Origin: Nocardioides sp.
Lineage (GTDB): Bacteria; Actinomycetota; Actinomycetes; Propionibacteriales; Nocardioidaceae
DNA length: 57,003 bases
Reading direction: 5' to 3'
Assembly (NCBI RefSeq): GCF_025965415.1
Contig: NZ_JAOPWY010000122.1
Coordinates: 1 to 57,003, forward strand
Below the pieces are notes generated by a model. The model was given only the letters and a program-made list of their open reading frames with translations. It was not told the origin of the DNA and did not search any database. Position 1 is the stretch's first letter. Each line of letters begins with the position of its first letter. Shown here piece by piece: positions 25,822 through 34,587 of the stretch. Position numbers and translations under genes: made by a program.

Positions 25822-27027
25822 ATGTCTGCACGCGCGATCGCAGTCAGCGCCCTGGCCCTGCTGATGCCCGCGTCCCTGCTCCTCGCCACCGAGAACGGGT
25901 CGGCAGCCGGTCCCTCGGACGCCGTTTCCGCCGCGTCGTCGGCCCCGGTGTTCAAGGCCAGGCGCTCGCGGGCGAGCCTGCACGTGATGCCGCAGATCGT
26001 CCAGCAGGGCCGCGGCACCGCCAATCCCGACGCTGCCCGGGTGGCCATCACCGCCACGGTCAAGCCGCGCCGGGCCCATCGTCCGGTCCGCCTGCAGGTC
26101 AAGCGGGGCAAGCACTGGAAGAACGTCGGGAAGGCCAGGCTGGACCGCCGGGGCCGTGCGGAGTTCTCCGCCAGGGCCATGCGCCACGGCCGTCCGCTGA
26201 AGTACCGCGTGAAGGCGCACAGGTTCAAGGGACTGCGCCCCGTCACGAGCCGGCCGCAGGGCACCGGCCGGTGGCTGACACCCCTCTACACGGAGAACTT
26301 CTCGGGCGGCTCGCTGCGCCCCGAGTGGAGCCACCGCGGCCAGTCCTACGAGAAGGCCAGCAAGCGCAAGTGCTCCAAGGGCAGCCCGAAGGCGGTCAAG
26401 GTGTCCGGCGGCAAGGTGCGTCTCAGCGTGATCAAGGACCGGAGCCGCAAGGGGAAGTGCGAGGCGGCCAAGCGCGGAAAGTCGTCGGGTCGCTACGCCT
26501 ACCGGCTCAACGGCCACATCTCGACCCAGGGCACCGTGGCGTTCAAGTACGGCTTCGCGGCCGCCCGCGTCAAGATGCACAAGCGTCGCGGCCAGCACAG
26601 CAGCTTCTGGCTCCAGCCCCAGACGTCCCGCGCCGGCACGCCGCGCACCGCGGGCGCCGAGATCGACGTCATCGAGTACTTCGGCGACAAGCACCCCCGA
26701 GGTGGCCTCACCAGCTTCATCCACTGGAAGAAGCGTCACAAGGTCATCAAGACCGGCTCCTGGCTCAAGCGGCCGAGGAGCTTCCTCCAGAACAAGCGGG
26801 ACGGCTGGTCGAAGAACTACCATGTGTTCTCGGTCGAGTGGACGCCCAAGACGTACGTCTTCCGCATCGACGGCCGGGAGACCTGGCGCACCCGCAAGGG
26901 AGTGTCGGGGCAGCCGCAGTACCCCATCCTCAGCCTGCTCGCCTCGGACTACGAGCTGTCCCTCATGAAGGACAAGCAGCTGCCGCAGCACATGTCGGTC
27001 GACTGGTTGCGCATCTGGCAGGCCTGA
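25822..27027 (+). CDS. secreted glycoside hydrolase family 16 protein
   Basis: 401 aa. Signal peptide (ARAIAVSALALLMPASLLLA), an Arg/Lys-rich beta domain to about residue 150, then a GH16 laminarinase/carrageenase-type jelly roll. Catalytic motif AEIDVIEYFG fits the E-x-D-x-x-E bulged form (nucleophile and acid/base Glu). Other marks: TGAGHSSFWLQP-like QHSSFWLQPQ, YHVFSVEWTPKTYVFRIDG and MSVDWLRIWQA at the end. It should cut beta-1,3 or mixed-linkage glucans outside the cell; the substrate is not certain. Strikingly basic overall. Confidence 0.9.
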   Translation: MSARAIAVSALALLMPASLLLATENGSAAGPSDAVSAASSAPVFKARRSRASLHVMPQIVQQGRGTANPDAARVAITATVKPRRAHRPVRLQVKRGKHWKNVGKARLDRRGRAEFSARAMRHGRPLKYRVKAHRFKGLRPVTSRPQGTGRWLTPLYTENFSGGSLRPEWSHRGQSYEKASKRKCSKGSPKAVKVSGGKVRLSVIKDRSRKGKCEAAKRGKSSGRYAYRLNGHISTQGTVAFKYGFAAARVKMHKRRGQHSSFWLQPQTSRAGTPRTAGAEIDVIEYFGDKHPRGGLTSFIHWKKRHKVIKTGSWLKRPRSFLQNKRDGWSKNYHVFSVEWTPKTYVFRIDGRETWRTRKGVSGQPQYPILSLLASDYELSLMKDKQLPQHMSVDWLRIWQA

Positions 27028-27076
27028 CGCCTTCCTGTCGGGATCCGCACCCCGGGACCCCCACCCCGGGAACGCA

Positions 27077-27109
27077 GGAACGGCCCGGTCGTGATGACCG
27101 GGCCGTTCC
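27077..27109. terminator. strong hairpin terminator (native tRNA-Arg / GH16 end)
   Basis: GGAACGGCCCGGTC and its exact complement make a 14-bp stem with a GTGAT loop. It lies 49 bp after the GH16 stop and directly before the tRNA-Arg 3' fragment. It probably terminated the tRNA gene before the island inserted, and still ends the GH16 transcript. Confidence 0.75.
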
Positions 27110-27157
27110 GATCTGCGCGCCTGCAGGGATTCGAACCCCCAACCTTCTGATCCGTAG
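27109..27157. repeat. att site (distal): displaced 3' end of tRNA-Arg
   Basis: 49 bp identical at 47 positions to 38315-38363, in the same orientation, 11,206 bp away. It contains the 3' half of a tRNA-Arg (anticodon arm 3' side, T arm, acceptor) but no 5' half. This is the expected footprint of a tyrosine-integrase element inserted at a tRNA 3' end. Differences are C/T at 27124 and C/A at 27140. Confidence 0.88.
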
Positions 27158-27314
27158 GTGGACGCAACTCCCATCGGGTGCCGTCGTGAACCGGCATCGT
27201 TCATCACGGACTTGGACTGTTTCCGCAGGTCAGGGCCTGGATCAGGACCAGTGCCGCGCTAGGTCGCGGCGTTCCAGCAAAATCGTTACGAGCCCGAGGG
27301 TTGGCCGGGTTCCT

Positions 27315-27331
27315 GCAACCATTTCTGCACC
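27315..27331 (+). repeat. possible integrase arm site, copy 1
   Basis: GCAACCATTTCTGCACC, 158 bp inside the distal att. It matches 15 of 17 positions of 38207-38223, which lies 92 bp inside the proximal att, same orientation. Candidate Int/Xis arm-binding site; inferred from position only. Confidence 0.35.
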
Positions 27332-27451
27332 GGTCACGGTGGTGGTCTCAAGCGGATGTTCGCGCTCATCTCGACCGCAGTCGTTGCCGTCGTGCGGCAT
27401 CCTGCAGCTCGCGGTGAGGGCTGTGTCGGTGCCTCCGGCAACGATGTCGTC

Positions 27452-27811
27452 ATGGTGCGAAAGAGTCCTACGTTTGAGTCGCTGGTGGCGACCCGCATCG
27501 ATCTGCTGGTCGCCGCACTCGGCTCGGCTACGCGAGTGGCCGAGTGCTTGGGCGTCACCCGTCTGTTGCTGACCAAGTGGCGCGCTGGCAAAGTGATGCC
27601 GACGCCAGCGCAGGCGAAGCTGCTCGTCCAACTCGACCACGTCGTGGCGCGCGCATCCCTGATCTACGTTCCCGAGCTAATCAATGACTGGCTCACGGGG
27701 CACGACTCCTATCTCGAGGGAGCTCGGCCCATCGACGTGCTCCACATCCGCGGAATCGCCGAAGTGCTCGAAGCTCTCGACTCGCTCGAGCAAACTGCTT
27801 GGGGCGGATAG
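27452..27811 (+). CDS. Xre/MbcA/ParS-type antitoxin-like protein (orphan)
   Basis: 119 aa. N-terminal HTH-like region (VAECLGVTRLLLTKWRAGK) and a C-terminal block (LINDWLTGHDSYLEGARPID, then VLHIRGIAEVLEALDSL) resembling the DUF2384 toxin-binding domain of MbcA/ParS/Xre antitoxins. These normally precede a RES-domain toxin, but no RES gene follows. It may be an orphan antitoxin or a DNA-binding regulator of the island. Start ATG 27452; an upstream in-frame codon at 27356 is less likely. Confidence 0.65.
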   Translation: MVRKSPTFESLVATRIDLLVAALGSATRVAECLGVTRLLLTKWRAGKVMPTPAQAKLLVQLDHVVARASLIYVPELINDWLTGHDSYLEGARPIDVLHIRGIAEVLEALDSLEQTAWGG

Positions 27812-28274
27812 CGGGCTGCGGGCCACTTTCTCGGGCGCCCGAAACTGGGCGGTGTCGATGTACTGAAGAGGCGCGCAGTTCGCCGCGATGGGGCGCGTCT
27901 GTGCGGCTCCGGGCGAGTTCGTGGCAATCGCTCCGTGCGACGGCGTACGTCCATCACATGGCCGATGACCGCCGTCCGGATGAGGCGCAGTCTTCCCCGA
28001 CGACAGTGCACGAAGAACCGCCCAGCAATCGGCGCGTGGCACCCGAACTGTGGTCCGGGTGCCGGCCGTGGGTATTGCCCACCCTTCTGCTGGTTCGCTG
28101 CACGAGGTTCGTCGTCGCCCGCGCCAACGCCGTTGACCGCTCTTCACGCGAGCGCATGCAACTCCTTCAGCTGCTGGGTGGCAGTCTTGTCGGCCTGCCG
28201 CCGCCGGTATCTGTCGACTGTCAGTCGCGGTGCTTCCAAGGCGACTCTGCTGACGGAGGGCGGAGCGCCTGGGC
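27812..28274. other. 463-bp gap without a recognisable gene
   Basis: Follows the orphan antitoxin-like gene. Both strands hold short open frames with arginine-rich, non-protein-like composition. No RES toxin, hairpin or repeat was recognised. Possibly eroded sequence. Confidence 0.4.
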
Positions 28275-28589
28275 TCATGCGTTGACCGGGTTGGGTGCCG
28301 TGCGTGCGGCGCGGTGCTGACGCGCCCACCGCCCGAGCCGGACGAGGAGAAAGCCGAGCAAGAACATGCCAAGGGTGACAGCGCCGTAGGAGAACGGGAA
28401 GTTCGCGGTGACGGCGTCACCGGTGGCGCCTGGGGGCTTCATGTCCTCGAGGAAGAGCGGCAGCAGGTAGACCGCTTGGAAGATCAGTGCCCACAGGTAG
28501 GCGATGGCGTAGGTAGTGTTGGCAACGAACCAAGACTTGATGAAGTAGCCCAGCGGGAAGGCCGCCAGGATCGTGACTGCGGCGATCAT
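28275..28589 (-). CDS. small membrane protein, 104 aa
   Basis: Three predicted membrane segments: IAAVTILAAFPLGYFIKSWF, YAIAYLWALIFQAVYLLPLF and FSYGAVTLGMFLLGFLLVRL, with a basic C-terminal tail. Start ATG 28589 overlaps the stop of the upstream membrane gene (ATGA), so the two are co-translated. Family not recognised. Divergent from the response regulator, hence a possible target of the two-component system. Confidence 0.7.
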   Translation of the reverse strand: MIAAVTILAAFPLGYFIKSWFVANTTYAIAYLWALIFQAVYLLPLFLEDMKPPGATGDAVTANFPFSYGAVTLGMFLLGFLLVRLGRWARQHRAARTAPNPVNA

Positions 28590-28972
28590 CGGACCGCCTC
28601 CGGCTCGAAGGTGGCCGCACGTCGCGCAGGCGAGAGGAGCAGCACCACGATGGCGATGGTGACCATCGTGCTGACCGCCACCAGCAGCTTGACCCACGCC
28701 GGCACGTCGACGAAGAACGCCGGGAGGGCGGTGAGGGCGATGATGACGAGAGCTCCTGCAGCCACGCGGACCGTCGCGCGGCTCCCGGTGCGCCACGCCA
28801 CGATCGCGGCCACCAGCGCGACGACGCCGAGCACGGAGTCGACCACGAGCACCACCATCGGCGGGCCCTCACCGCCGGCTGGCGCGGGTGTGGCGACACT
28901 GAGGATGTTGACGGCCCCGTAGATGCCGGCAAGCACGAGCCCGACCTTCTGCCGGGTGGAGAGTTCGTCCAT
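28586..28972 (-). CDS. four-helix membrane protein, 128 aa
   Basis: Hydrophobic segments at about residues 9-27, 39-61, 69-92 and 94-114 (including VVLVVDSVLGVVALVAAIVA and LLVAVSTMVTIAIVVLLL). Start ATG 28972. First gene of a two-gene unit with the 104-aa membrane protein. No family recognised. Reads away from the response regulator gene across a 172-bp shared upstream region. Confidence 0.72.
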   Translation of the reverse strand: MDELSTRQKVGLVLAGIYGAVNILSVATPAPAGGEGPPMVVLVVDSVLGVVALVAAIVAWRTGSRATVRVAAGALVIIALTALPAFFVDVPAWVKLLVAVSTMVTIAIVVLLLSPARRAATFEPEAVR

Positions 28973-29144
28973 GAGGACTCCTGCGATCGCATGCGACCTG
29001 GCTGGTCGCGGAAGACGTCCACCGTGCGCCGAACCATCATCCCGTAGACAGGGTCGGAGTGCCCCGCTTCATTCCTGTCCTGTCTTGTTCCTTCGGGAAG
29101 AAGTTCCCGGGAGCAGAAGCCCTCCAGCACGCCATGATGGGGAG

Positions 29145-29792
29145 ATGGCCCTCCGCATCGTGATCGTCGATGACCACCCGGTGGTGCGAGGCGGGTTGAC
29201 GGCGCTGATCGGCACCCTCCCAGGTCTCGAGGTCGTCGGTGAGGCCGCAGACGGCGAGGCTGCAGTCAGCGAGGTCCAGCTGCTCAAGCCCGACGTGGTC
29301 CTGATGGACGTCCGGATGCCGTTGCTCGACGGCGTCGAGGCCACGCGGCGCATCCACGCAGCGGTACCGGGCACGGTCGTCCTGGTGCTGACGATGTACG
29401 ACGACGACGCGACCGTCTTCACCGCGATGCGGGCAGGTGCTCGCGGGTACCTGCTCAAGGGTGCCGAGCAAAGCGAGATCCTTGCCGCCATCCACGCCGT
29501 GGTGGCGGGCCAGACGATCTTCGGGCCAGGTGTCGCAGGACGCGTGCTCAACTTCTTCGAGACGCCACTGGCCTCAGGCATCCAAGCGTTCCCCCAGCTC
29601 ACCCAGCGCGAGCGGCAGGTCCTTGACCTTTTGGCGTCGGGTCACCGCACATCTGCGATAGCCGATCAGCTGTTCTTGTCCCCCAAGACCATCAGCAACC
29701 ACCTCACCACAATCTTCGCCAAGCTCGAGGTGGCTGACCGGGCGGCAGCCATTGTGCGGGCCCGAGAGAACGGGCTGGGTCTCGCCCCATGA
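29145..29792 (+). CDS. NarL/FixJ-family response regulator
   Basis: 215 aa. Receiver domain with acidic pocket VDDHPVVR, phospho-acceptor Asp55 (VVLMDVRMP), conserved Thr/Lys (VLTMYDDD, GYLLKGA). LuxR-type HTH near residues 148-206 (LTQRERQVLDLLASGHRTSA, then IADQLFLSPKTISNHLTTIF). Start ATG 29145 with GGGGAG just upstream. It overlaps the histidine kinase gene (ATGA), its certain partner. Likely controls the divergent membrane genes. Confidence 0.93.
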   Translation: MALRIVIVDDHPVVRGGLTALIGTLPGLEVVGEAADGEAAVSEVQLLKPDVVLMDVRMPLLDGVEATRRIHAAVPGTVVLVLTMYDDDATVFTAMRAGARGYLLKGAEQSEILAAIHAVVAGQTIFGPGVAGRVLNFFETPLASGIQAFPQLTQRERQVLDLLASGHRTSAIADQLFLSPKTISNHLTTIFAKLEVADRAAAIVRARENGLGLAP

Positions 29793-31588
29793 TCAGTTAT
29801 CCGGTAGCGATCGCGCTGGTGGTGCTGGCCGGCTGCCTCGCGACGAGCGGCGTGGCCCTGTTGCGTGTCCGGAGGGCGCACGCCGCCGCCGGCCTGCTGA
29901 TCGCCGGCGGCCTCGGTCTGATCCTCGCGTGCGCACTCGACGCCGGGGGGCGCACCGGCGCCGTCGCCCCGACGCTCAGCGCTGTGGGGTTGCTCGTGGT
30001 CCCGCTTGCTGTCGTCGTCTACCCGCGAGCGAGTTGGAGGACCCCGGTCGATCTGGTCGCGGTCCTGGTGGTCGGCGCTGCCGGGACGGTTGGCACGCTC
30101 GCTGCTGAGCGCAAGCCCGTCGTCGAGACGATGGGGCTCATGGTCGTCTTGACGGCTGTCGCTCTCCTCTGGTGGCGCCTCGAGCACGCCACTCCTCGTG
30201 ACCGGACGGCGCTCACCTGGTTGGCCCTGGGTCTGGGGGGGAGCGTGATCACGGCGGGCCTGGTGGCGTTTGCCGCCCCCAACGTCTGGGGCGGTGTCGT
30301 GTCACTGGCGCTGCTCTGTGTCGTCGGGCCGTGCATGTACCTCGGAGTCGTGCATCCCGAGGTGGTGGACGTACGCGGGCTGGTGGTGCATGTGGTCGTG
30401 TTCATCACGGCCGCCGTGGCCTACCTGGCCGCCTTCGCCGGTGTGGCGGCCTTCCTTGAGATCCTCGGTGGTCAACGTCCATCCGCTGGGCTCCTGGGTA
30501 TCTCCGGGGCACTGTTGGCGACGCTCTTCCAGCCCACCCGAGTAGTGCTGAGGGGCGTGATCGACGAGCTGCTCTTCGGCTCGCGTCCTGACCCGCTCGG
30601 AGCCGCCGGCGCAGTGGCAGGTCACCTCGGCGATGATCCCGGAGTCGCCCTTCGCACCATCCGGAACGCGCTGGTGCTGCCCTACGCCGCGCTCTACACA
30701 GACGGCCAGATGCTGGCCGAGTCGGGCTCGAAGACCACGTACACCAAGGTCTTGACCTTGGCGCTGCCCGACCGGACCCCGGTGGGTGAGCTCGTGGTCG
30801 GGCTCCGCCCCGGTGACCTGGGGCTGGGGCCGGGTGACGAGCACGTCCTCGCGCTGGTCACCCCGTTGCTCGCCCAGACCTTGCGGGCACGGGCGCTGGC
30901 TCGCGACCTCCAGCTCTCACGTGAGGACGCCATCACTGCTATCGAGGAGGAGCGTCGCCGGTTGCGGCGGGACCTTCACGACGGGATGGGTCCGCTCCTG
31001 TCGGGGATCGCGTTCATGTCCGATGCCGCACTCAACTCGGTGCGCCAGGACCCCGCTGTGGCCGAGGACCTGCTACGGCAGCTGCGCACCGAGACGGTCG
31101 GGGCGATCGCCGAGATCCGCGACCTCGTCTACGCCATGCGTCCACCAGCCCTGGACGAGCTGGGTCTGATCCGGGCGATCGAGCAGCAGGCGGGGGCGTT
31201 GCACACCCCCACCGGGCGGCGGCTGGAGGTGTCGGTCCTCGCCGACAGCCTGCCGTCGCTCCCGGCGGCCACGGAGGTGGCGACGTACCGCATCGTCGTG
31301 GAGGCCCTGATCAACGTCGCCCGGCACAGCGGTAGCACCACGGCCGCGGTCACCATCCGGCACTGCTCGGCCGGACTCTCGATCGAGGTGTGCGACGACG
31401 GCGGCCGCCGCACTCCTTGGAAGGCTGGTGTCGGCATCGCCTCGATGCGGGAGCGTGCTGCCGCCCTCGGCGGCACCCTCGATGCCCGCTCCACCTCCCG
31501 GGGAGGCGTCGTCACCGCCACCCTCCCTGCTAGGACCGTGCGAGCCACAAGATCCAGCCTCGGGCTGGGTTCGCGCACTCATGAGTAG
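29789..31588 (+). CDS. membrane sensor histidine kinase (NarL-partner type)
   Basis: 599 aa. About eight N-terminal membrane segments to residue 260, a GAF-like region, then the HisKA_3 dimerisation helix with phospho-His397 in LRRDLHDGMGPLL. The C-terminal HATPase domain has VVEALINVARHSGST (N box) and VCDDGGRRTPWKAGVGIASM (G1/G2 boxes). The architecture resembles DesK/LiaS-type sensors of membrane state. Stop is followed by non-coding sequence and the IS21 relic. Confidence 0.92.
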   Translation: MISYPVAIALVVLAGCLATSGVALLRVRRAHAAAGLLIAGGLGLILACALDAGGRTGAVAPTLSAVGLLVVPLAVVVYPRASWRTPVDLVAVLVVGAAGTVGTLAAERKPVVETMGLMVVLTAVALLWWRLEHATPRDRTALTWLALGLGGSVITAGLVAFAAPNVWGGVVSLALLCVVGPCMYLGVVHPEVVDVRGLVVHVVVFITAAVAYLAAFAGVAAFLEILGGQRPSAGLLGISGALLATLFQPTRVVLRGVIDELLFGSRPDPLGAAGAVAGHLGDDPGVALRTIRNALVLPYAALYTDGQMLAESGSKTTYTKVLTLALPDRTPVGELVVGLRPGDLGLGPGDEHVLALVTPLLAQTLRARALARDLQLSREDAITAIEEERRRLRRDLHDGMGPLLSGIAFMSDAALNSVRQDPAVAEDLLRQLRTETVGAIAEIRDLVYAMRPPALDELGLIRAIEQQAGALHTPTGRRLEVSVLADSLPSLPAATEVATYRIVVEALINVARHSGSTTAAVTIRHCSAGLSIEVCDDGGRRTPWKAGVGIASMRERAAALGGTLDARSTSRGGVVTATLPARTVRATRSSLGLGSRTHE

Positions 31589-31901
31589 GCCGCTGCATCA
31601 AGACCCTGCTTCTGCTCCTCCCCGTCATCGACCCCGATCAGGCGCTCGCGGCGAGTGCGTCACAGCGCCGCCAGCGTACGCGGTCACACCTCCGCTGCGG
31701 GTCACCGGCAGGCACTGGCATGCCGAAGTCCACGAGGATCATGCGGCCGAACCCAGGACGTCCCAAGAGTGCAGGCGAACACCCGCACGCGGCGCAGAGG
31801 GCGGTCACATGCACTGACTGCAGAAGGGAGGGTTGCGCCCGAGGTAGTTCCGCAACCGGGCGCGATCAGTTGAGCAGTCTTTGACGTACTCGTGACACGT
31901 G
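31589..31901. other. gap between histidine kinase and IS21 relic
   Basis: 313 bp with no supported gene on either strand. Near 31832-31862 two overlapping complementary pairs (GGTTGCG/CGCAACC and GCGCCCG/CGGGCGC) could form alternative stems, which may end the kinase transcript. Confidence 0.35.
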
Positions 31902-33885
31902 TGTCAACTACGGCCGAAAACGAACCCCTTTGCGTCGGTTGAAAATGGACCCCTCTGCGGTTGATTACTTGGTCTCGACCGCGGTGGGGATGCGGCCGAG
32001 GTTGTGGTTCTTGAGTCGGTAGGAGTCGCCCGTCAGGGCGATGACGTCGGCGTGGTGAACGAGTCGGTCGATCATTGCGGCGGCGACGGTGTCGTCGCCG
32101 AAGACCTCACCCCAGCGGCCGAACTCCTTGTTGGATGTGACGATCAGGCTGGCCCTCTCGTAGCGGGAAGAGACGAGCTGGAAGAACAGGTTGGCGGCCT
32201 CGTGCTCGAAGGGGATGTAGCCGACCTCGTCGATGACCAGGAGTGGGTAGCGGGCCAGGCGGCGTAGCTCGTCTTGCAGCCGTCCGGCAGCGTGGTGCTC
32301 GGCGAGCCGGTCGACCCATTGGGCGGCGGTGGCGAACTGGACTCGGTGTCCGGCCTGGCAGGCCCGGATCGCGATCCCGGTGGCCAGGTGGGCCTTGCCG
32401 GTGCCGGGTGGGCCGAGGAAGACCACGTTCTGCTTGTCGGCGATGAAGTCCAGGGTGCCCAGGTGCGCGATCACGTCGCGCTTCAATCCACGGGCGTGGG
32501 TGAAGTCGAATTCCTCCAGGCTCTTGCGGGCCGGGAACCGGGCGGCGCGGATCCGACCCTCGCCGCCGTGGGACTCTCGTGCGGACACCTCGCGTTGGTA
32601 GGCAGGCGACCAGGAACTCCTCATGCGTCCAGGACTCCGCACGCGCCCGTTCGGCCAGCCGCGGGATCGACTCCCGCAGGGTGGGGGCCTTCAACGCCCG
32701 GGTCAGGAACGCCAACTCGCTGTCGGTGTCCCGGCTGCTGGTCTTGGTGGCCATCAGGCGACCTCATCCCGGCCAGCAGCCTCGGTGGGGCTGGTGCCGA
32801 AGAACGTGTCGTAGACCGACAGGTCACGGGCTTCGACCACCACCCCGGCCGGCTCGGGCGGCCGTTCCTTGACTGTTCTGGCGTGGTGGGCCAGCTCGAG
32901 TGCCTTTGCCCGGTGTGCGGGGTCGGTCAGGGTCTGGTGCCTGGCCCAGCAGCGGTCGTGGCGACCCACGACCGTGTCGGCGCAGGTGATCGTCACGGCC
33001 GTGAGGTCCGCGACCACCTCGACGAACCTGCCCACCACCGACGGATCGACGGAGTAGTCGTTGGACGCCACCCGGACGTAGTGGTCGCGCGGCAACCGGA
33101 CCCGAGTGCGCCACCCCAGCGGTGGTGGTGCCGGCGGCAGTCGGAGCATCGCGTCCCGGTCCACGGTCCAGCGGGCGGTCGGGGCGCAGCCGATCCGCCG
33201 CGAGTGCCGGGCGTTGGCCCTAGCCAGCCACTCGGTGAGCTGGGTATTGAAGTCACCCGGACTGGTGAACTCCCGGCCCGGCAGGAAGGAGGTCTCGAAG
33301 TAGCCGTTGTTGCGCTCAGTCAGACCCTTGGCTTCGGGATCACGTGGCCACCACAGGTGCACCCCGATGCCCAGGCTGCCGCGGAAGGACTCGAACTCCT
33401 CGCTCAGTGTCGGCTTCCCGCGTCGCCAACCACCGACAGAGCCCTCGTTGTCCCAGACCAGCTGCCGGGGCGCCGCAGCCATCGCCATCAGCAGCTGCCA
33501 GTGCCCGGCGATCAGGTCCGGGGCGGTTCGTGAGGGGATCATCACCGCCCACCGCATCCGCGAGTAGCCCGAGGTCATCACCAGCACCGGCGGCGACCCG
33601 TGCTGGCCGGCACCCAACGGCACCGATGCCGGCGGGAACCACAGATCGCACTGGACCCGATGCCCCGGGTCGTAGACGGTCCTGCTGGCCGGGGCCGGCG
33701 GCAGGTAGTACGGCCGCAGCTCCCGGACCCGGTCCTTGAGGACCGTCAGCCCGTGCTCCCACCCGATCCGCTCGGCGATCACCGTGGACGGCATCGTTGG
33801 TGTCGCTCGCAGCAGCCCCCGCACCTGGGGTTCGACCGCGTCGACCACCGACCCCTTCGCCGGCCGCGCGTAGGACGGTGGTGAG
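31902..33885 (-). mobile_element. IS21-family element, degraded and truncated
   Basis: The 31902 end starts TGTCAACTACGG and has two tandem terminal-type repeats containing GAAAACGAACCCC and GAAAATGGACCCC, typical of IS21 ends. istA and istB follow in the usual order on the minus strand. The other end is missing: istA is cut at about 33885, where a dehydrogenase fragment begins. With istB frameshifted and its Walker A altered, the element cannot move by itself. Confidence 0.8.
31965..32754 (-). pseudogene. istB: istB, IS21 helper ATPase (frameshifted)
   Basis: The reading starts MATKTSSRDTDSELAFLTRA and runs to EEFLVACL, then shifts by one base near 32597; the rest (QREVSARESHGGEGRIRAAR onward to the end) is in the next frame. 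In addition the P-loop reads GPPGTGKAH, with Ala where Walker A needs Thr/Ser. Other IstB motifs are intact (LVIDEVGYIPFEHEA, SNKEFGRWGEVFGDD). The start overlaps the istA stop. Confidence 0.85.
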
Positions 33886-33890
33886 GCCAT
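32754..33890 (-). pseudogene. istA: istA, IS21 transposase (5' truncated)
   Basis: About 378 codons of a DDE-type IS21 transposase: KGSVVDAVEPQVRGLL, VQCDLWFPPASVPL, LVWDNEGSVGGW and DPEAKGLTERNNGYFETSFL carry the DD(x)E residues, and DHYVRVASNDYSVDP the C-terminal part. Actinobacterial IstA proteins normally have about 45 more N-terminal residues with the HTH; here they are replaced by unrelated sequence at 33885. The ATG at 33890 is fortuitous. Confidence 0.8.
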
Positions 33891-34461
33891 CGACCTGGCG
33901 CGCTACCTCGTCGGCGAGGTCGCGGCGGTATCCGCGCTGAGCCGGACGATCATCGCCGAACGGCCCACGGTGCGCGGTGCGAGTCACCGGTCCCAGGTGA
34001 CGGTCGACGACCACACTGCGCTGCTGATGAAGTTCGACAACGACGCCACCGGACAGATCCTGGTCACTTGGGTGGCCAGCGGGGAGAGCACCGACGTAGC
34101 CTTCGAGGTGCTGGGGACGAAGGGCAGCCTACGCTTCACCTGGCGGCGACCGGAGGAGCTCCACGTCGCCCGTCTGGGCCAGCACCCGCAGACCGTTGTC
34201 ATCGGCCGGGACGACCCCGACGGCGACCTGCGCTTCCCGGTCGCAGGTCTCGGCCTGGGCTACGTCGACGCATTCGTGTCGCTGCACAAGCGCGTGGTCG
34301 ACCACCACCTAGGCCGTGCCGTGGCCTGCCCGACGATCGGCGACGCTTGGCGCTGCGCGCTCATCGTCGATGCCGCTCAGCAATCTGCGGAGGCGGGAGG
34401 CAGGTGGCACGACGTCCTCGTCGACGTCCCTCGTGCACAGGACCTTTCCGAACCGGCATGA
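33874..34461 (+). pseudogene. Gfo/Idh/MocA oxidoreductase, C-terminal fragment
   Basis: Open from a TAG at 33871 onward: AIDLARYLVGEVAAVSALSR, a substrate-domain block TVDDHTALLMKFDNDATGQI, then FEVLGTKGSLRF. This is the C-terminal half of an NAD-dependent sugar or inositol dehydrogenase. The NAD-binding Rossmann half is absent and replaced by the IS21 relic. GTG 33970 could in principle start a short product but it would lack the cofactor domain. Confidence 0.8.
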
Positions 34462-34587
34462 GGTCGTCCCGCTTTCTGCTCGCTCCTGGAGCTGGGCCAC
34501 GATCGCGGGATGGCGCTCGCCCAACGCATCGGACGGGCGACGCGCAGGTGGTCCTGCGCGCCGCCGCTTTCCCCCATGAGCGTCGTG

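Noticed and set aside
27109..27180. A second tRNA-Arg gene near 27.1 kb
   Set aside because: Only the 3' half matches; the D arm and 5' acceptor strand are absent, so it is the displaced att half, not a functional tRNA.
27799..28320. Open frames on both strands between the antitoxin-like gene and the membrane genes
   Set aside because: No protein-like composition, no start signals and no similarity to RES toxins or any family I know.
33970..34461. A free-standing 163-aa oxidoreductase
   Set aside because: It is the C-terminal half only; the same frame continues upstream to the IS21 junction and lacks the NAD-binding domain.
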